Source of the DNA: Phenylobacterium sp.
GTDB taxonomy: Bacteria; Pseudomonadota; Alphaproteobacteria; Caulobacterales; Caulobacteraceae
Direction of reading: 5' to 3'
NCBI RefSeq assembly: GCF_031181185.1
Contig: NZ_JAPSKZ010000007.1
Coordinates: forward strand, 1 to 44,549
Length of the DNA stretch: 44,549 nucleotides
The translations under genes were made by a program, and so were the position numbers. Under the pieces are notes generated by a model. That model searched no databases, had not been told where the DNA came from, and worked only from the letters and a program-made list of their open reading frames with translations. Of this stretch, positions 1 to 9,961 are shown piece after piece. The first letter of the stretch is position 1, and each line of letters opens with the position of its first letter.

Positions 1-602
1 CCAAGATCAAGTCCGAGCACGCCGCCCGGGTGCTGGCGGCGCTGCCCGAGGACTTCGCCCTGGAATGCGTCATGCGGATGCTCCGCATGGAGCCGGTGCA
101 GCGCGAGATCCTCGACAAGATCGAGCAGACCCTGCGGACCGAGTTCATGTCGAACCTCGCGCGCACGTCCAAGCGCGACAGCCACGAGATGATGGCTGAC
201 ATCTTCAACGCCTTCGACCGCCAGACCGAGGCCCGCTTCATCACCGCCCTGGAAGAGCGCAACCGCGAGGCGGCCGAGCGCATCCGCGCGCTGATGTTCG
301 TCTTCGAGGACCTGTCCAAGCTGGATCCCGGCGGCGTCCAGACGCTGCTGCGCTCGGTCGAGAAGGACCAGTTGGCCCTCGCGCTGAAGGGCGCCTCGGA
401 CAGCCTGCGCGAGATGTTCTTCTCCAACATGTCCGAACGCGCCGCCAAGATCATGCGCGAGGACATGGAGACCATGGGCCCGGTCCGCCTGCGCGACGTC
501 GACCAGGCGCAGATGGCCATCGTCCAGGTGGCCAAGGACCTCGCCAACAAGGGCGAAATCATGCTGGCCGGCGCCGGCGGCGACGACGAGCTCGTCTACT
601 GA
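1..602 (+). CDS. fliG: Flagellar motor switch protein FliG (C-terminal part, 5' end outside window)
   Basis: The frame is open from base 3 and the true start lies upstream, so only about the last 200 residues are present. FliG is the rotor protein that couples the stator to rotation and joins the FliF ring to FliM/FliN in the C-ring. The visible part has the middle-domain motif beginning KIKSEHAA (the family usually shows EHPQ here) and the charged C-terminal torque domain, including the segments VFEDLSKLD and GPVRLRDVD that carry the conserved charged ridge. The stop codon TGA shares its last base with the ATG of the next gene, so translation is probably coupled. The order fliG-fliH-fliN-flbD matches the Caulobacter fliF operon. 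Confidence 0.95.
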   Translation, partial: KIKSEHAARVLAALPEDFALECVMRMLRMEPVQREILDKIEQTLRTEFMSNLARTSKRDSHEMMADIFNAFDRQTEARFITALEERNREAAERIRALMFVFEDLSKLDPGGVQTLLRSVEKDQLALALKGASDSLREMFFSNMSERAAKIMREDMETMGPVRLRDVDQAQMAIVQVAKDLANKGEIMLAGAGGDDELVY

Positions 603-1249
603 TGTCCGGCGCGCCCGAGAAATTCACCTTCGACACCGAATTCGACGCCCGCGGCGGCGTCGCCTTCGCCGCGCCGCGGCCGAAACGCACCTACACCGCC
701 GACGAGGTCGAGCAGATCCGCGCGGCGGCCTTCGCCGACGGCCAGGCCCAGGCCATGGCCAGCATCGCCGCGCACCAGGCCCAGGCGTTGGCGATGATCC
801 AGCAGGCCTGCGCCCAGGCCCTGCCGAAGCTGGCCGAGGTGGCCCACGAGCACCGCACCGGCTCGGCGGTGCTGGCGCTGGCCTGCGCGCGCGCCATCGC
901 CGACGCCGCCCTCGACCGCTTTCCCGAGGCGCCGTTGCAGGCCGCCCTCGCCGCCTTGGCCCGGGAGGTCGAGGCCCAGCCGCGCCTGGTCGTCACCGCG
1001 GAGCCCGCGCTGTGCGAGGCCGTCCAGGGCGTCCTGGACGACGCCGCCCGCGCCGTCGGCTTCGAAGGCGCCATCGTCGTGAAGCCCGAGCCGGGCTTCG
1101 GCCGGCACGCCTTCACCCTCGACTTCGGCGACGGCGCCGCGACCTACGACCCCGCCGAGGCGGCGCTGCGCGTCACCGAAGCCCTGGAGGCCGCGCTCGC
1201 CGCGGAAGGCCTCCACGCCGAACCCCTCATCCCCGGCAGCGAAAGCTAG
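602..1249 (+). CDS. fliH: Flagellar export regulator FliH / FlbE
   Basis: This 215-residue protein is the FliH-type regulator of the export ATPase FliI, called FlbE in Caulobacter. It has a variable acidic N-terminus, an Ala/Gln-rich helical stretch (about residues 45-85) typical of the FliH coiled-coil stalk, and a C-terminal domain with the family-like segment VKPEPGFGRHAF near residue 160. The start ATG overlaps the fliG stop by one base. Primary sequence is weakly conserved in this family, so the call rests on size, helical character and position between fliG and fliN. In cells FliH dimers hold FliI inactive and dock it on the export gate through FlhA and FliN. Confidence 0.85.
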   Translation: MSGAPEKFTFDTEFDARGGVAFAAPRPKRTYTADEVEQIRAAAFADGQAQAMASIAAHQAQALAMIQQACAQALPKLAEVAHEHRTGSAVLALACARAIADAALDRFPEAPLQAALAALAREVEAQPRLVVTAEPALCEAVQGVLDDAARAVGFEGAIVVKPEPGFGRHAFTLDFGDGAATYDPAEAALRVTEALEAALAAEGLHAEPLIPGSES

Positions 1250-1266
1250 AGCCCCAGGAAGCTGAC

Positions 1267-1602
1267 ATGGCGGACGACGACCTGAAGCTGGACGAATTCG
1301 GACCCGAGGAGGGCGGCCTGCCCGAGGCGGTGCTCGACGAAGACAAGACCGCGGGCGACCTCGCGCCGGTCTTCGACGTGCCGGTCAACATCTCGGCCGT
1401 CCTCGGCCGCTCGACCATGTCGGTCGCCCAGCTGCTGCAGCTGGGCCAGGGCAGCGTGCTCGAGCTCGACCGCAAGGTCGGCGAGGCGATCGACATCTAT
1501 GTGAACAATCGCCTGGTGGCGCGTGGCGAGGTCGTCATCGTCGACGAGCGCCTGGGCGTGACCATGACGGAAATCATCAAGGACGGTGACACCGCGGCCT
1601 GA
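1267..1602 (+). CDS. fliN: Flagellar motor switch protein FliN
   Basis: This 111-residue protein is a normal-length FliN with an acidic N-terminal extension of about 40 residues followed by one SpoA/FliN domain. Family motifs are clear: DVPVNISAVLGR, then LLQLGQGSVLELD and the C-terminal NNRLVARGEVVIVDERLGV. FliN forms the bottom of the C-ring and helps recruit the FliH-FliI complex. I chose the ATG at 1267 because an AGGAAG ribosome binding site lies just before it, 17 bases after the fliH stop. The next gene follows after 29 bases, so it sits inside the fliG-flbD operon. Confidence 0.95.
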   Translation: MADDDLKLDEFGPEEGGLPEAVLDEDKTAGDLAPVFDVPVNISAVLGRSTMSVAQLLQLGQGSVLELDRKVGEAIDIYVNNRLVARGEVVIVDERLGVTMTEIIKDGDTAA

Positions 1603-1631
1603 GGGTCCGGTGTGCGTAAGGAGACATCCCC

Positions 1632-2999
<1,368 letters not shown>

Positions 3000-3040
3000 G
3001 CGGCGGAAGGTCAAGCGTTCGTGCGTAAGAGGCTCGTCTG

Positions 3041-5134
3041 ATGGCCGACACCGGCGTCTCCGGCAGGCTTGGGTCCGCCCCCTCCGCCAAGGAGATGTGG
3101 GGCTGGATCGCGCGCGGCGAGGTCGGCCTGGCGCTGGGCGTCGTCGGCATCGTCGTGCTCCTGATCCTGCCGGTCCCGGCCTTCCTGCTGGACCTGTTGC
3201 TGGCGCTGTCGATCACCTCCTCCGTGCTGATCCTGATGACCTCGCTGCTCATCAAGAAGCCGCTGGAGTTCACCGCCTTCCCCACCGTCCTGCTGGTCAC
3301 CACGCTGTTCCGGCTGGGCCTCAACATCGCCTCGACGCGCCTGATCCTCAGCCACGGCCACGAGGGCGCGCACGGCGCGGGTCACGTCATCGAGACGTTC
3401 GGCCGGCTGATGATGGGCGGCAGCTTCGTCATCGGGGTGATCGTCTTCGCGATCCTGGTGCTGGTGAACTTCGTCGTCATCACCAAGGGTTCGGGGCGGA
3501 TCGCGGAAGTGTCGGCCCGCTTCACCCTGGACTCGCTGCCCGGCAAGCAGATGGCCATCGACGCGGACCTGTCCGCCGGCCTGATCGACACCGAGGAGGC
3601 CAAGAAGCGCCGCAAGGAGCTGGAGCAGGAAAGCACCTTCTTCGGGGCCATGGACGGCGCCTCCAAGTTCGTCCGCGGCGACGCCGTCGCCGGCCTGATC
3701 ATCGTCGCCATCAACGTGATCGGCGGCATCCTGATCGGCGTGATCCAGCACAAGATCCCGGTCGGGCAGGCCGCCTCCACCTACACCATCATGACCATCG
3801 GCGACGGCCTGGTCAGTCAGATCCCCGCGCTGATCATCTCGATCGCCGCCGGTTTCCTGGTCTCGAAGGCCGGCGTCGAAGGCGCCGCCGACAAGGCGCT
3901 GGTCACCCAGCTGGCCATGAACCCGGTGAGCCTCGGCATGGTCTCGGCGGCCTCGGGCGTGATCGCCCTGATCCCCGGCATGCCGATCATCCCCTTCGCC
4001 CTGATCTCCGTGGGCGCGGGTGTCCTGGGCTGGCGCCGCTCGCAGAAGGCCGCCGAGCCGCCGCCCATCGAGATCCTTCCCGACCTGCCCGCCGACGAGG
4101 AGGAGCCGATCGCCCAGACGCTGGCCATCGACGAGATCAAGATCGAGCTGGGTTACGGCCTCCTCGGCCTGATCAACGACCTGGAAGGCCGCCGTCTGAC
4201 CGACCAGATCAAGGCCCTGCGCAAGACGCTCGCCGCCGACTTCGGCTTTGTGATGCCCAGCGTCCGCATCCTCGACAACATGCGCCTGCCCTCCCAGGGC
4301 TACTGCATCCGCATCAAGGAGATGGACGCCGGCTCGGGCGAGGTCCGCCTGGGCCAGCTGATGGCCATGGATCCCCGCGGCGGCCAGGTGGAGTTGCCGG
4401 GCGAGCACGTGAAGGAGCCGGCGTTCGGCCTGCCGGCCACCTGGATCGACGACGGCCTGCGCGAGGAGGCGACCTTCCGCGGCTACACCATCGTCGACCC
4501 CGCCACGGTGCTGACCACCCACCTGACCGAAATCCTCAAGGAGAACATGCCCGAGCTGCTCTCCTACGCCGAGGTGCAGAAGCTGCTGGCCGATCTGCCC
4601 GGTCAGCAGAAGAAGTTGGTCGAGGACCTGGTCCCGTCGGTCGTCAGCGTCACGACCATTCAGCGCGTGCTGCAGGCCCTGCTGCGCGAGCGGATCTCGA
4701 TTCGCGACCTGGCGGCGATCCTGGAGGGCGTCGGCGAGGCCGCGCCGCACACCAGCTCCATCACCCTGCTGGTCGAGCAGGTCCGCGCCCGGCTCGCCCG
4801 CCAGCTCTGCTACGCCTACCGCGGCGACGACGGGGCGCTACCGATCGTCACGCTGTCGGGCGAGTGGGAGAACGCCTTCGCCGAGGCCCTGGTCGGCCAG
4901 GGCGAGGAGAAGCAGCTGGCGCTCGCGCCCTCGCGACTGCAGGAGTTCATCCGGGGGGTGCGCGAGGCCTTCGAACGCGCGGCGCTCGCCGGCGACTCGC
5001 CCGTCCTGCTCACCAGCCCGGCGATCCGCCCCTACGTCCGCTCCATCGTCGAGCGCTTCCGCGGCCAGACGCCGGTCATGAGCCAGAACGAAATCCACGC
5101 CCGCGCGCGACTCAAGACGGTGGGCGTCATCTGA
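3041..5134 (+). CDS. flhA: Flagellar export gate protein FlhA
   Basis: FlhA is the large export-gate subunit of the flagellar type III secretion system, in the inner membrane. The 697-residue length is normal. The N-terminal half (about 25-330) holds eight predicted membrane helices. It contains the family signature around FRLGLNIASTRLI and the cytoplasmic FHIPEP-type loop with GSGRIAEVSARFTLDSLPGKQ, including the conserved charged residues of the proton path. The C-terminal half (about 360-690) is the soluble chaperone-docking domain. The ATG at 3041 is followed directly by a soluble leader and then the first helix. It lies 41 bases after flbD and is probably in the same transcription unit. 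Confidence 0.97.
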   Translation: MADTGVSGRLGSAPSAKEMWGWIARGEVGLALGVVGIVVLLILPVPAFLLDLLLALSITSSVLILMTSLLIKKPLEFTAFPTVLLVTTLFRLGLNIASTRLILSHGHEGAHGAGHVIETFGRLMMGGSFVIGVIVFAILVLVNFVVITKGSGRIAEVSARFTLDSLPGKQMAIDADLSAGLIDTEEAKKRRKELEQESTFFGAMDGASKFVRGDAVAGLIIVAINVIGGILIGVIQHKIPVGQAASTYTIMTIGDGLVSQIPALIISIAAGFLVSKAGVEGAADKALVTQLAMNPVSLGMVSAASGVIALIPGMPIIPFALISVGAGVLGWRRSQKAAEPPPIEILPDLPADEEEPIAQTLAIDEIKIELGYGLLGLINDLEGRRLTDQIKALRKTLAADFGFVMPSVRILDNMRLPSQGYCIRIKEMDAGSGEVRLGQLMAMDPRGGQVELPGEHVKEPAFGLPATWIDDGLREEATFRGYTIVDPATVLTTHLTEILKENMPELLSYAEVQKLLADLPGQQKKLVEDLVPSVVSVTTIQRVLQALLRERISIRDLAAILEGVGEAAPHTSSITLLVEQVRARLARQLCYAYRGDDGALPIVTLSGEWENAFAEALVGQGEEKQLALAPSRLQEFIRGVREAFERAALAGDSPVLLTSPAIRPYVRSIVERFRGQTPVMSQNEIHARARLKTVGVI

Positions 5135-5238
5135 CCCGCGGCCTCTCGCCCGTTGCAGGCGGCCCCGCCGGCTGATAGCCGTTCGGACCGGATGGGCGGC
5201 TCAAGCCCACGCTTTGTTCAGTCTCTCTCAGGTTTCGG

Positions 5239-5604
5239 ATGCGGCGACCTCTCGAACGACCCCACGGCCCGGGCGCGCAGTTCCTCTGGGACCTGCTCTC
5301 CTTCGAGCGGCTGATGACCAGCCAGGTGATCCACCTGGTCTATTGGGCGGGCCTCGGCGTCATCGCCGTCATGGCCTTCGGCGTGCTGGGCGCGACCGTC
5401 GGCGTTGCGATCCGCGAGGGCAGCATCCTGGGCGTCCTGTTGGCGCTGGCCGTGCTCGCCGTGGGTCTGCTGGGCGTCGCCGTCGCCGTTCTACTGTGGC
5501 GCTCGTTCTGTGAGTTCTACGTGACCATCTTCAAGATCAGCGAAGACCTGGCCGTCCTGCGTCGTGACGTGGAGGACGAGCGCGCCCGCCAGGGCCGCGC
5601 CTGA
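5239..5604 (+). CDS. DUF4282 family small membrane protein
   Basis: This 121-residue protein fits the DUF4282 family of unknown function. It has a short N-terminal cytoplasmic part with FLWDLLSFERLMTSQVI, two hydrophobic helices (about 35-60 and 68-90), then the family-like WRSFCEFYVTIFKISEDLAVLR and a charged C-terminus. The ATG at 5239 is the first plausible start in a 104-base gap after flhA; I see no clear promoter or terminator in that gap. One base separates its stop from the next start, so the two genes are probably cotranscribed. The flagellar neighbours do not prove a flagellar role. Confidence 0.75.
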   Translation: MRRPLERPHGPGAQFLWDLLSFERLMTSQVIHLVYWAGLGVIAVMAFGVLGATVGVAIREGSILGVLLALAVLAVGLLGVAVAVLLWRSFCEFYVTIFKISEDLAVLRRDVEDERARQGRA

Positions 5605-5605
5605 G

Positions 5606-6727
5606 ATGGACTGGGGCCGCCGCAAGCTGGTGCAGCTCGCGGTCGCCGCCCCGGCGCTGAGCCTCGCCCCCAGCGCGCTGGGCCAGGCGCGCAAACCCCT
5701 CCGCATCCTGATCCTTGGCGGCACCGGCTTCGTCGGTCCGCACCAGGTCCGCTATGCGCTGGCGCGCGGTCACAAGGTCACCCTCTTCAACCGCGGGCGT
5801 AACCCGAAGGACTGGCCGGCGGAGGTCGAGGAGCTGACCGGCGACCGCAACACGGGCGACCTGAAGTCCCTGGCCGACCGCGAGTGGGACGTCTGCATCG
5901 ACAATCCCACGACCCTGCCCTTCTGGGTTCGTGACGCCGGCGCCGCGCTGAAGGGGCGCGTCAAGCACTACGTCTTCGTTTCCACGATCTCGGTCTACGC
6001 CTCCAACGGTCGCGCCGCCGACGAGAGCGACGCCCTGGCGGCCTACGAGGGCAAGGATCCCCTGGCCGAGACCGCCGAGACGCTGCGCGCCAGCGGCGGG
6101 CGGCTCTACGGCCCGCTCAAGGCCGCGAGCGAGGCCGAGGCCCGCCGCCAGTTCGGCGACGCGAACGTCACGATCGTCCGTCCCGGCCTGATCTGCGGTC
6201 CCGGCGACGAGACCGACCGCTTCACCTATTGGCCGGTGCGCCTGGCCCGCGGCGGCGAGGTCCTGGCGCCCGGCGACGGCTCGGACCCCGTCCAGTTCAT
6301 CGACGTGCGGGACCTCGCCGAATGGATGATCCGGCTGTGCGAGGCTCGAAGCACCGGGACCTTCAACGCCAGCGGGCCCGCCGCTTTCATGAACATGCGC
6401 ACCATGCTGGACGAGGTCGGACGTGCGGTCCGATCCGACGCCAAGCTCACCTGGGCGCCCGCCGACTTCCTGGCCGCCGAAGGCGTGCGTCCCTGGAGCG
6501 ACATGCCCGTGTGGATACCGGCCGAAGGTGAGAACGTCGGATTCCACAGGCGCGACATTTCGTCCGCCCTGAAGGCCGGCCTGACCCACCGTCCGCTGGC
6601 GACCACAGCCGCCGACACCCTGGCCTGGTTCCGGTCGCTACCCGCCGAACGCCAGGGGAAGATGCGGGCAGGCCTTACGCCCGAGCGGGAGTCCGCCCTG
6701 CTGGCCAAGCTGGAATCCGGGGGCTGA
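5606..6727 (+). CDS. Exported NAD-dependent epimerase/dehydratase-like protein
   Basis: This 373-residue protein is an extended short-chain dehydrogenase with the nucleotide-binding motif GGTGFVG starting near residue 38. The N-terminus, GRRKLVQLAVAAPALS followed by SALGQA, looks like a twin-arginine signal peptide with a cleavage site near residue 27. The usual catalytic YxxxK is not sharply conserved: the region near 170 reads RLYGPLKAASE, which does supply Tyr-x-x-x-Lys. The ATG at 5606 lies one base after the previous stop; an upstream extension would break the signal peptide. The substrate is unknown. It resembles the mRNA-binding or isoflavone-reductase-like side of the family rather than a classical sugar epimerase, but that is a weak impression. 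Confidence 0.75.
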   Translation: MDWGRRKLVQLAVAAPALSLAPSALGQARKPLRILILGGTGFVGPHQVRYALARGHKVTLFNRGRNPKDWPAEVEELTGDRNTGDLKSLADREWDVCIDNPTTLPFWVRDAGAALKGRVKHYVFVSTISVYASNGRAADESDALAAYEGKDPLAETAETLRASGGRLYGPLKAASEAEARRQFGDANVTIVRPGLICGPGDETDRFTYWPVRLARGGEVLAPGDGSDPVQFIDVRDLAEWMIRLCEARSTGTFNASGPAAFMNMRTMLDEVGRAVRSDAKLTWAPADFLAAEGVRPWSDMPVWIPAEGENVGFHRRDISSALKAGLTHRPLATTAADTLAWFRSLPAERQGKMRAGLTPERESALLAKLESGG

Positions 6728-6928
6728 CCGCTACGGCTCAGCTGAACGCGGATAACCCCAAACACGCCGCATTCTCGCCTTCCGACGCAGGTCATCGGTA
6801 GCGCGGGAACGGCAACGGGGGCGTCACCCAAAGCCCGACACCGCACAGAAGGTTCCGCCTCTGCCAGAGGGGAGTGAAGCCTTGTGCGCGGCGGACGGCT
6901 GGGGACATCCGAACGAGGGACTTCCGAT

Positions 6929-8131
6929 ATGAGCGCTGGTACGTACGCGGACTTGCTCCGCGCGCTGGGTCAGAACGAGTCCGGCAACAACTACAGCTTC
7001 GTGAGCAGCGTCGGTTATCTGGGACGCTTCCAGTTCAGCGAAGAGGCCCTGCAGGCCATCGGCTTCTACAACGGAGACAGCACCCACGCCCTGGACTTCA
7101 TCGGCGGGTGGACCGACAAGGCCCGCAACCTCGGCGTCTGGGACAAGAGCAGCTTCCTGGCCAGCCCGGGGGCGCAAGACGCCGCCCAGGACGCCTGGTT
7201 CCAGCGGGTCTGGCAGGACGCCACCCAGCTGAACCTGCAATCCTACATCGGCCAATGGGTCGCCGGCGTGCAGGTCACCCCTTCGGGCATCCTGGGAGGC
7301 GCGCACCTGGTGGGCGTCTGGAATCTGAAGTCCTGGCTCGAAAGCGGCGGCGCCATCGACACCCGCGATCCCTACGGCACGCCGGTGTCCCAGTACGTGG
7401 GCAAGTTCGCCGGCTACGACACGCCCTTCACGGGCGGCGGCGGCGGCGGCGGCCCAGGGCCTGTCCCGACCTCGCCTCCGACTCCGGCCCCCAGCCCCGC
7501 GCCCCAACCCGACACGGGCTCGGCGGGACAGGCGCTCCACGGCTCCGACGCCAACGATCACCTCACCGGCGCCGGCGGCGCGGACACCCTGACGGGTGGC
7601 GGCGGTGAGAACGTCCTGCGCGGTGGCGCGGGCGCCGACAGCCTCCAGGGCGGCTGGCAATTCGACGACCTGCACGGCAACACCGGCAACGACACCGTGG
7701 TGGGCGGCGCCGGCGACGACTGGGTCGTGGGCGGCCAGGACGACGACCGGCTGTTCGGCGAGGACGGCGGCGACGTGGTGCTGGGCAACCTGGGCGTCGA
7801 CTTCGTTGACGGCGGCGGCGGCGACGACGTGGTCCGCGGCGGCCAGGGCGACGACAGCGTCCAGGGCGGCTGGGGGAACGACTACCTCTCAGGCGACCGC
7901 GGCGCCGACACGCTCGCGGGCGGCTCGGGCGCCGACGTCTTCCACGTCTTCGAAGGCTCGAACCAGGATCTGGTGCTCGACTTCAACTACTGGGAGGGCG
8001 ACCGCGTGGACGCGCTGGGCGCCTACTGGGTCAGCCAGACCGACCAGGGCGTCCTGGTCCAGCTGAACGACGGCCAGATGCTGCTGCAGGGCGTGCAGCT
8101 GTCGTCGCTGCCGGAAGGCTGGATCTCCTAG
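6929..8131 (+). CDS. RTX calcium-binding protein with muramidase-like N-terminal domain
   Basis: This 400-residue protein has three parts. Residues 1-165 resemble lysozyme-like peptidoglycan hydrolases: LGQNESGNNYSF followed by GYLGRFQFSEEAL, with Glu17 as candidate catalytic acid. Residues 165-200 are a Gly run and a Pro-rich linker. Residues 205-345 hold about a dozen Gly/Asp-rich nonapeptides (for example GGAGADSLQ, GGAGDDWVV) that form a calcium-binding beta-roll. The last 55 residues could be the uncleaved type I secretion signal. No signal peptide is present and no type I secretion genes are in the window. I chose ATG 6929 because it begins the hydrolase domain; a 201-base gap lies upstream. 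Its stop shares CTAG with fliJ. Confidence 0.85.
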   Translation: MSAGTYADLLRALGQNESGNNYSFVSSVGYLGRFQFSEEALQAIGFYNGDSTHALDFIGGWTDKARNLGVWDKSSFLASPGAQDAAQDAWFQRVWQDATQLNLQSYIGQWVAGVQVTPSGILGGAHLVGVWNLKSWLESGGAIDTRDPYGTPVSQYVGKFAGYDTPFTGGGGGGGPGPVPTSPPTPAPSPAPQPDTGSAGQALHGSDANDHLTGAGGADTLTGGGGENVLRGGAGADSLQGGWQFDDLHGNTGNDTVVGGAGDDWVVGGQDDDRLFGEDGGDVVLGNLGVDFVDGGGGDDVVRGGQGDDSVQGGWGNDYLSGDRGADTLAGGSGADVFHVFEGSNQDLVLDFNYWEGDRVDALGAYWVSQTDQGVLVQLNDGQMLLQGVQLSSLPEGWIS

Positions 8132-8535
8132 CGGGCCTTCCTGAGGCCGAGTTCGTCCAGGGCGGCCGTCTCCCGGCGGCCCGCCTCCTTCACTTCGAAG
8201 AGCCTGGCGGACTCGGCCACCTGCTCGTACTTCTTCTGGGCCTCGAAGGCCTCGGCCAGGGCGTCCCGGGCGCCGGCCTCTTCGGCCAGGATCGTCTCGA
8301 TCTCGGCCTGGATGGCGGTCTTCCGCAGGCGCAGCCCATCCAGATAGGCCGACAGGCTCATCGCCGCGTCCTCGTCGGCGGCGGCATTGGCGATCTCGGC
8401 GTCGCCCTCCGCCAGCAGGCGCGCCAGCCGCTGCTGGGCGGCCACGCGCCGGTCCACCACCTCGGAGAGGCGCTTCTGCAAGGTCTCGACCTCATAGGAG
8501 GCGAGCTTGATCAGCGACTTCGACCAGCTGCTCAC
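8128..8535 (-). CDS. fliJ: Flagellar export chaperone FliJ
   Basis: This 135-residue, almost wholly helical coiled-coil protein fits FliJ, the central stalk of the FliI ATPase ring that also cycles export chaperones. It starts with [21 protein letters not shown] and has long heptad-like stretches to the C-terminus. The start is GTG at 8535, overlapping the fliI stop in a GTGA junction, so translation is likely coupled. The gene is the last of the minus-strand group and ends tail to tail with the RTX gene, sharing CTAG. Sequence conservation in this family is low; the position directly after fliI makes the call firm. Confidence 0.9.
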   Translation of the reverse strand: MSSWSKSLIKLASYEVETLQKRLSEVVDRRVAAQQRLARLLAEGDAEIANAAADEDAAMSLSAYLDGLRLRKTAIQAEIETILAEEAGARDALAEAFEAQKKYEQVAESARLFEVKEAGRRETAALDELGLRKAR

Positions 8536-9884
8536 GCCGCCATCCCTTCACCGCCCACGGACCCCAGGATCATGGCCAGGCCCGCGAAGCTCTCCTCCAG
8601 GCCGGTGGCGTCGTGCGGATCCTGGCTCAGGAAGGCCTCCAGCGACGGGTTCAGCTCGATCGCCCGGTCGATTAGCGGATCGGCGCCGGCGCGGTAGGCG
8701 CCGATGCGGATCAGCTCTTCCATATTCGCGTAGGCCGACAGGGCCTGGCGGGCCTGTTTCACGACCTCCCGCTCGTGCGGCTGCTGGCAGCCCGGCATGG
8801 TCCGGCTGATCGACTTCAGCACGTTGATGGCCGGGAAGCGGCCGCGCTCGGCGATCGCCCGCTCCATGACGATGTGGCCGTCCAGGATGCCTCGCACGGC
8901 GTCGGCGATCGGCTCGTTGTGGTCGTCGCCGTCGACCAGCACGGTGAAGAGGCCGGTGATCGGCCCCGCCCGCGTGCCGTCGGGGCGGATCGGTCCCGGC
9001 CCCGCCCGCTCCAGCAGCTTGGGCAATTCGGTGAAGACGGTGGGCGTATAGCCCTTGGTGGTCGGCGGCTCGCCGGCAGCCAGGCCGATCTCCCGCTGGG
9101 CCATGGCGAAGCGGGTGACGCTGTCCATCAGGCACAGGACTTCCAGGTCCTGGTCGCGCAGGTACTCGGCGATGGCCATGGTCATGAAGGCGGCCTGGCG
9201 GCGCTTCAGCGCCGGCTCGTCCGAGGTGGCGACCACGACGACGGCGCGCTTGAGACCCTCCTCGCCCAGAGTCTCCTCGATGAACTCGCGGACTTCGCGG
9301 CCGCGTTCGCCGATCAGGCCCACGACGACCGCGTCGCAATCGGCGTTCTTGGCCAGCATCGAGAGCAGCACCGATTTGCCGACGCCCGAGCCTGCGAACA
9401 CGCCCAGGCGCTGGCCGCGGCAGCAGGTGGTGAAGACGTTCATGGCGCGCACGCCGAGGTCCAGCCGCTCGCCCACGCGCGCCCGAGCATGCGCGGCGGG
9501 CGGCGGCGCGCGCAGCGGATAGCTGGCGAGGCCCTGGGGCAGCGGGCCCTTGCCGTCGATGGGATTGCCGAACGCATCGACGATGCGGCCCAGCCAGGCC
9601 TTGGTCGGGCGCACGGCCGAGCCCTGCGGCTCGATGCGGATTTCCGCGCCGGGCGCGACGCCCTCGACCGGGCCGAACGGCATCAGCAGCGCCCGGGTGT
9701 CGCGGAAGCCCACCACCTCGGCCGACAGCGGTTCGTGGCCCAGTCGGGCGATCTCGGCGCGGGCGCCGACCGCCAAGCGGGTCAGGCCGCCGCGGGCCTC
9801 GATCAGCAGGCCGTTCACCGCGGCGACGCGGCCCGACACGGTCAGGGGATCGAGCCGCTCCACGGCGGCGACAAGGCTCTGCAC
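8532..9884 (-). CDS. fliI: Flagellum-specific ATPase FliI
   Basis: FliI powers flagellar type III export. The 450-residue protein has the beta-barrel N-domain (1-95), the catalytic domain with Walker A AGSGVGKS (164-171), the GERGREV motif (193-199), Walker B VLCLMDS (249-255) and the family segment [23 protein letters not shown]. The start is GTG at 9884 with GAGGGG about eight bases upstream. The 77-base gap before it (9885-9961) contains one GANTC site (9910-9914) and one TTAAC on the minus strand; CtrA control of fliI is known in Caulobacter, but no full TTAA-N7-TTAA is visible here. Confidence 0.97.
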   Translation of the reverse strand: MQSLVAAVERLDPLTVSGRVAAVNGLLIEARGGLTRLAVGARAEIARLGHEPLSAEVVGFRDTRALLMPFGPVEGVAPGAEIRIEPQGSAVRPTKAWLGRIVDAFGNPIDGKGPLPQGLASYPLRAPPPAAHARARVGERLDLGVRAMNVFTTCCRGQRLGVFAGSGVGKSVLLSMLAKNADCDAVVVGLIGERGREVREFIEETLGEEGLKRAVVVVATSDEPALKRRQAAFMTMAIAEYLRDQDLEVLCLMDSVTRFAMAQREIGLAAGEPPTTKGYTPTVFTELPKLLERAGPGPIRPDGTRAGPITGLFTVLVDGDDHNEPIADAVRGILDGHIVMERAIAERGRFPAINVLKSISRTMPGCQQPHEREVVKQARQALSAYANMEELIRIGAYRAGADPLIDRAIELNPSLEAFLSQDPHDATGLEESFAGLAMILGSVGGEGMAA

Positions 9885-9961
9885 AAACGCCCCTCAGCTA
9901 ACCGGCCGAGAGTCGGTGCTTCGCCGTTAAGAGGGGGTGAAGAATTTGCCTACTGCGACCG

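Noticed and set aside
3011..4750. 579-codon open frame on the minus strand opposite flhA
   Set aside because: It is a GC-rich shadow: composition is His/Asp/Gly/Arg repeats with no family pattern, while flhA opposite is unmistakable.
5135..5238. Sigma-54 promoter or terminator after flhA
   Set aside because: No TGGC-N-TTGC type element and no hairpin followed by a T-run is visible.
6728..6928. Riboswitch in the 201-base gap before the RTX gene
   Set aside because: Only a small CCTCT/AGAGG hairpin with a three-base loop was seen; no known riboswitch core fits.
7435..7455. Short GGC repeat tract as a separate repeat element
   Set aside because: It encodes the Gly linker of the RTX protein and keeps frame, so it is part of the gene.
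9885..9961. Full CtrA box or sigma-54 promoter upstream of fliI
   Set aside because: Only one TTAAC and one GANTC are present; no TTAA-N7-TTAA and no GG/GC pair with sigma-54 spacing could be found.
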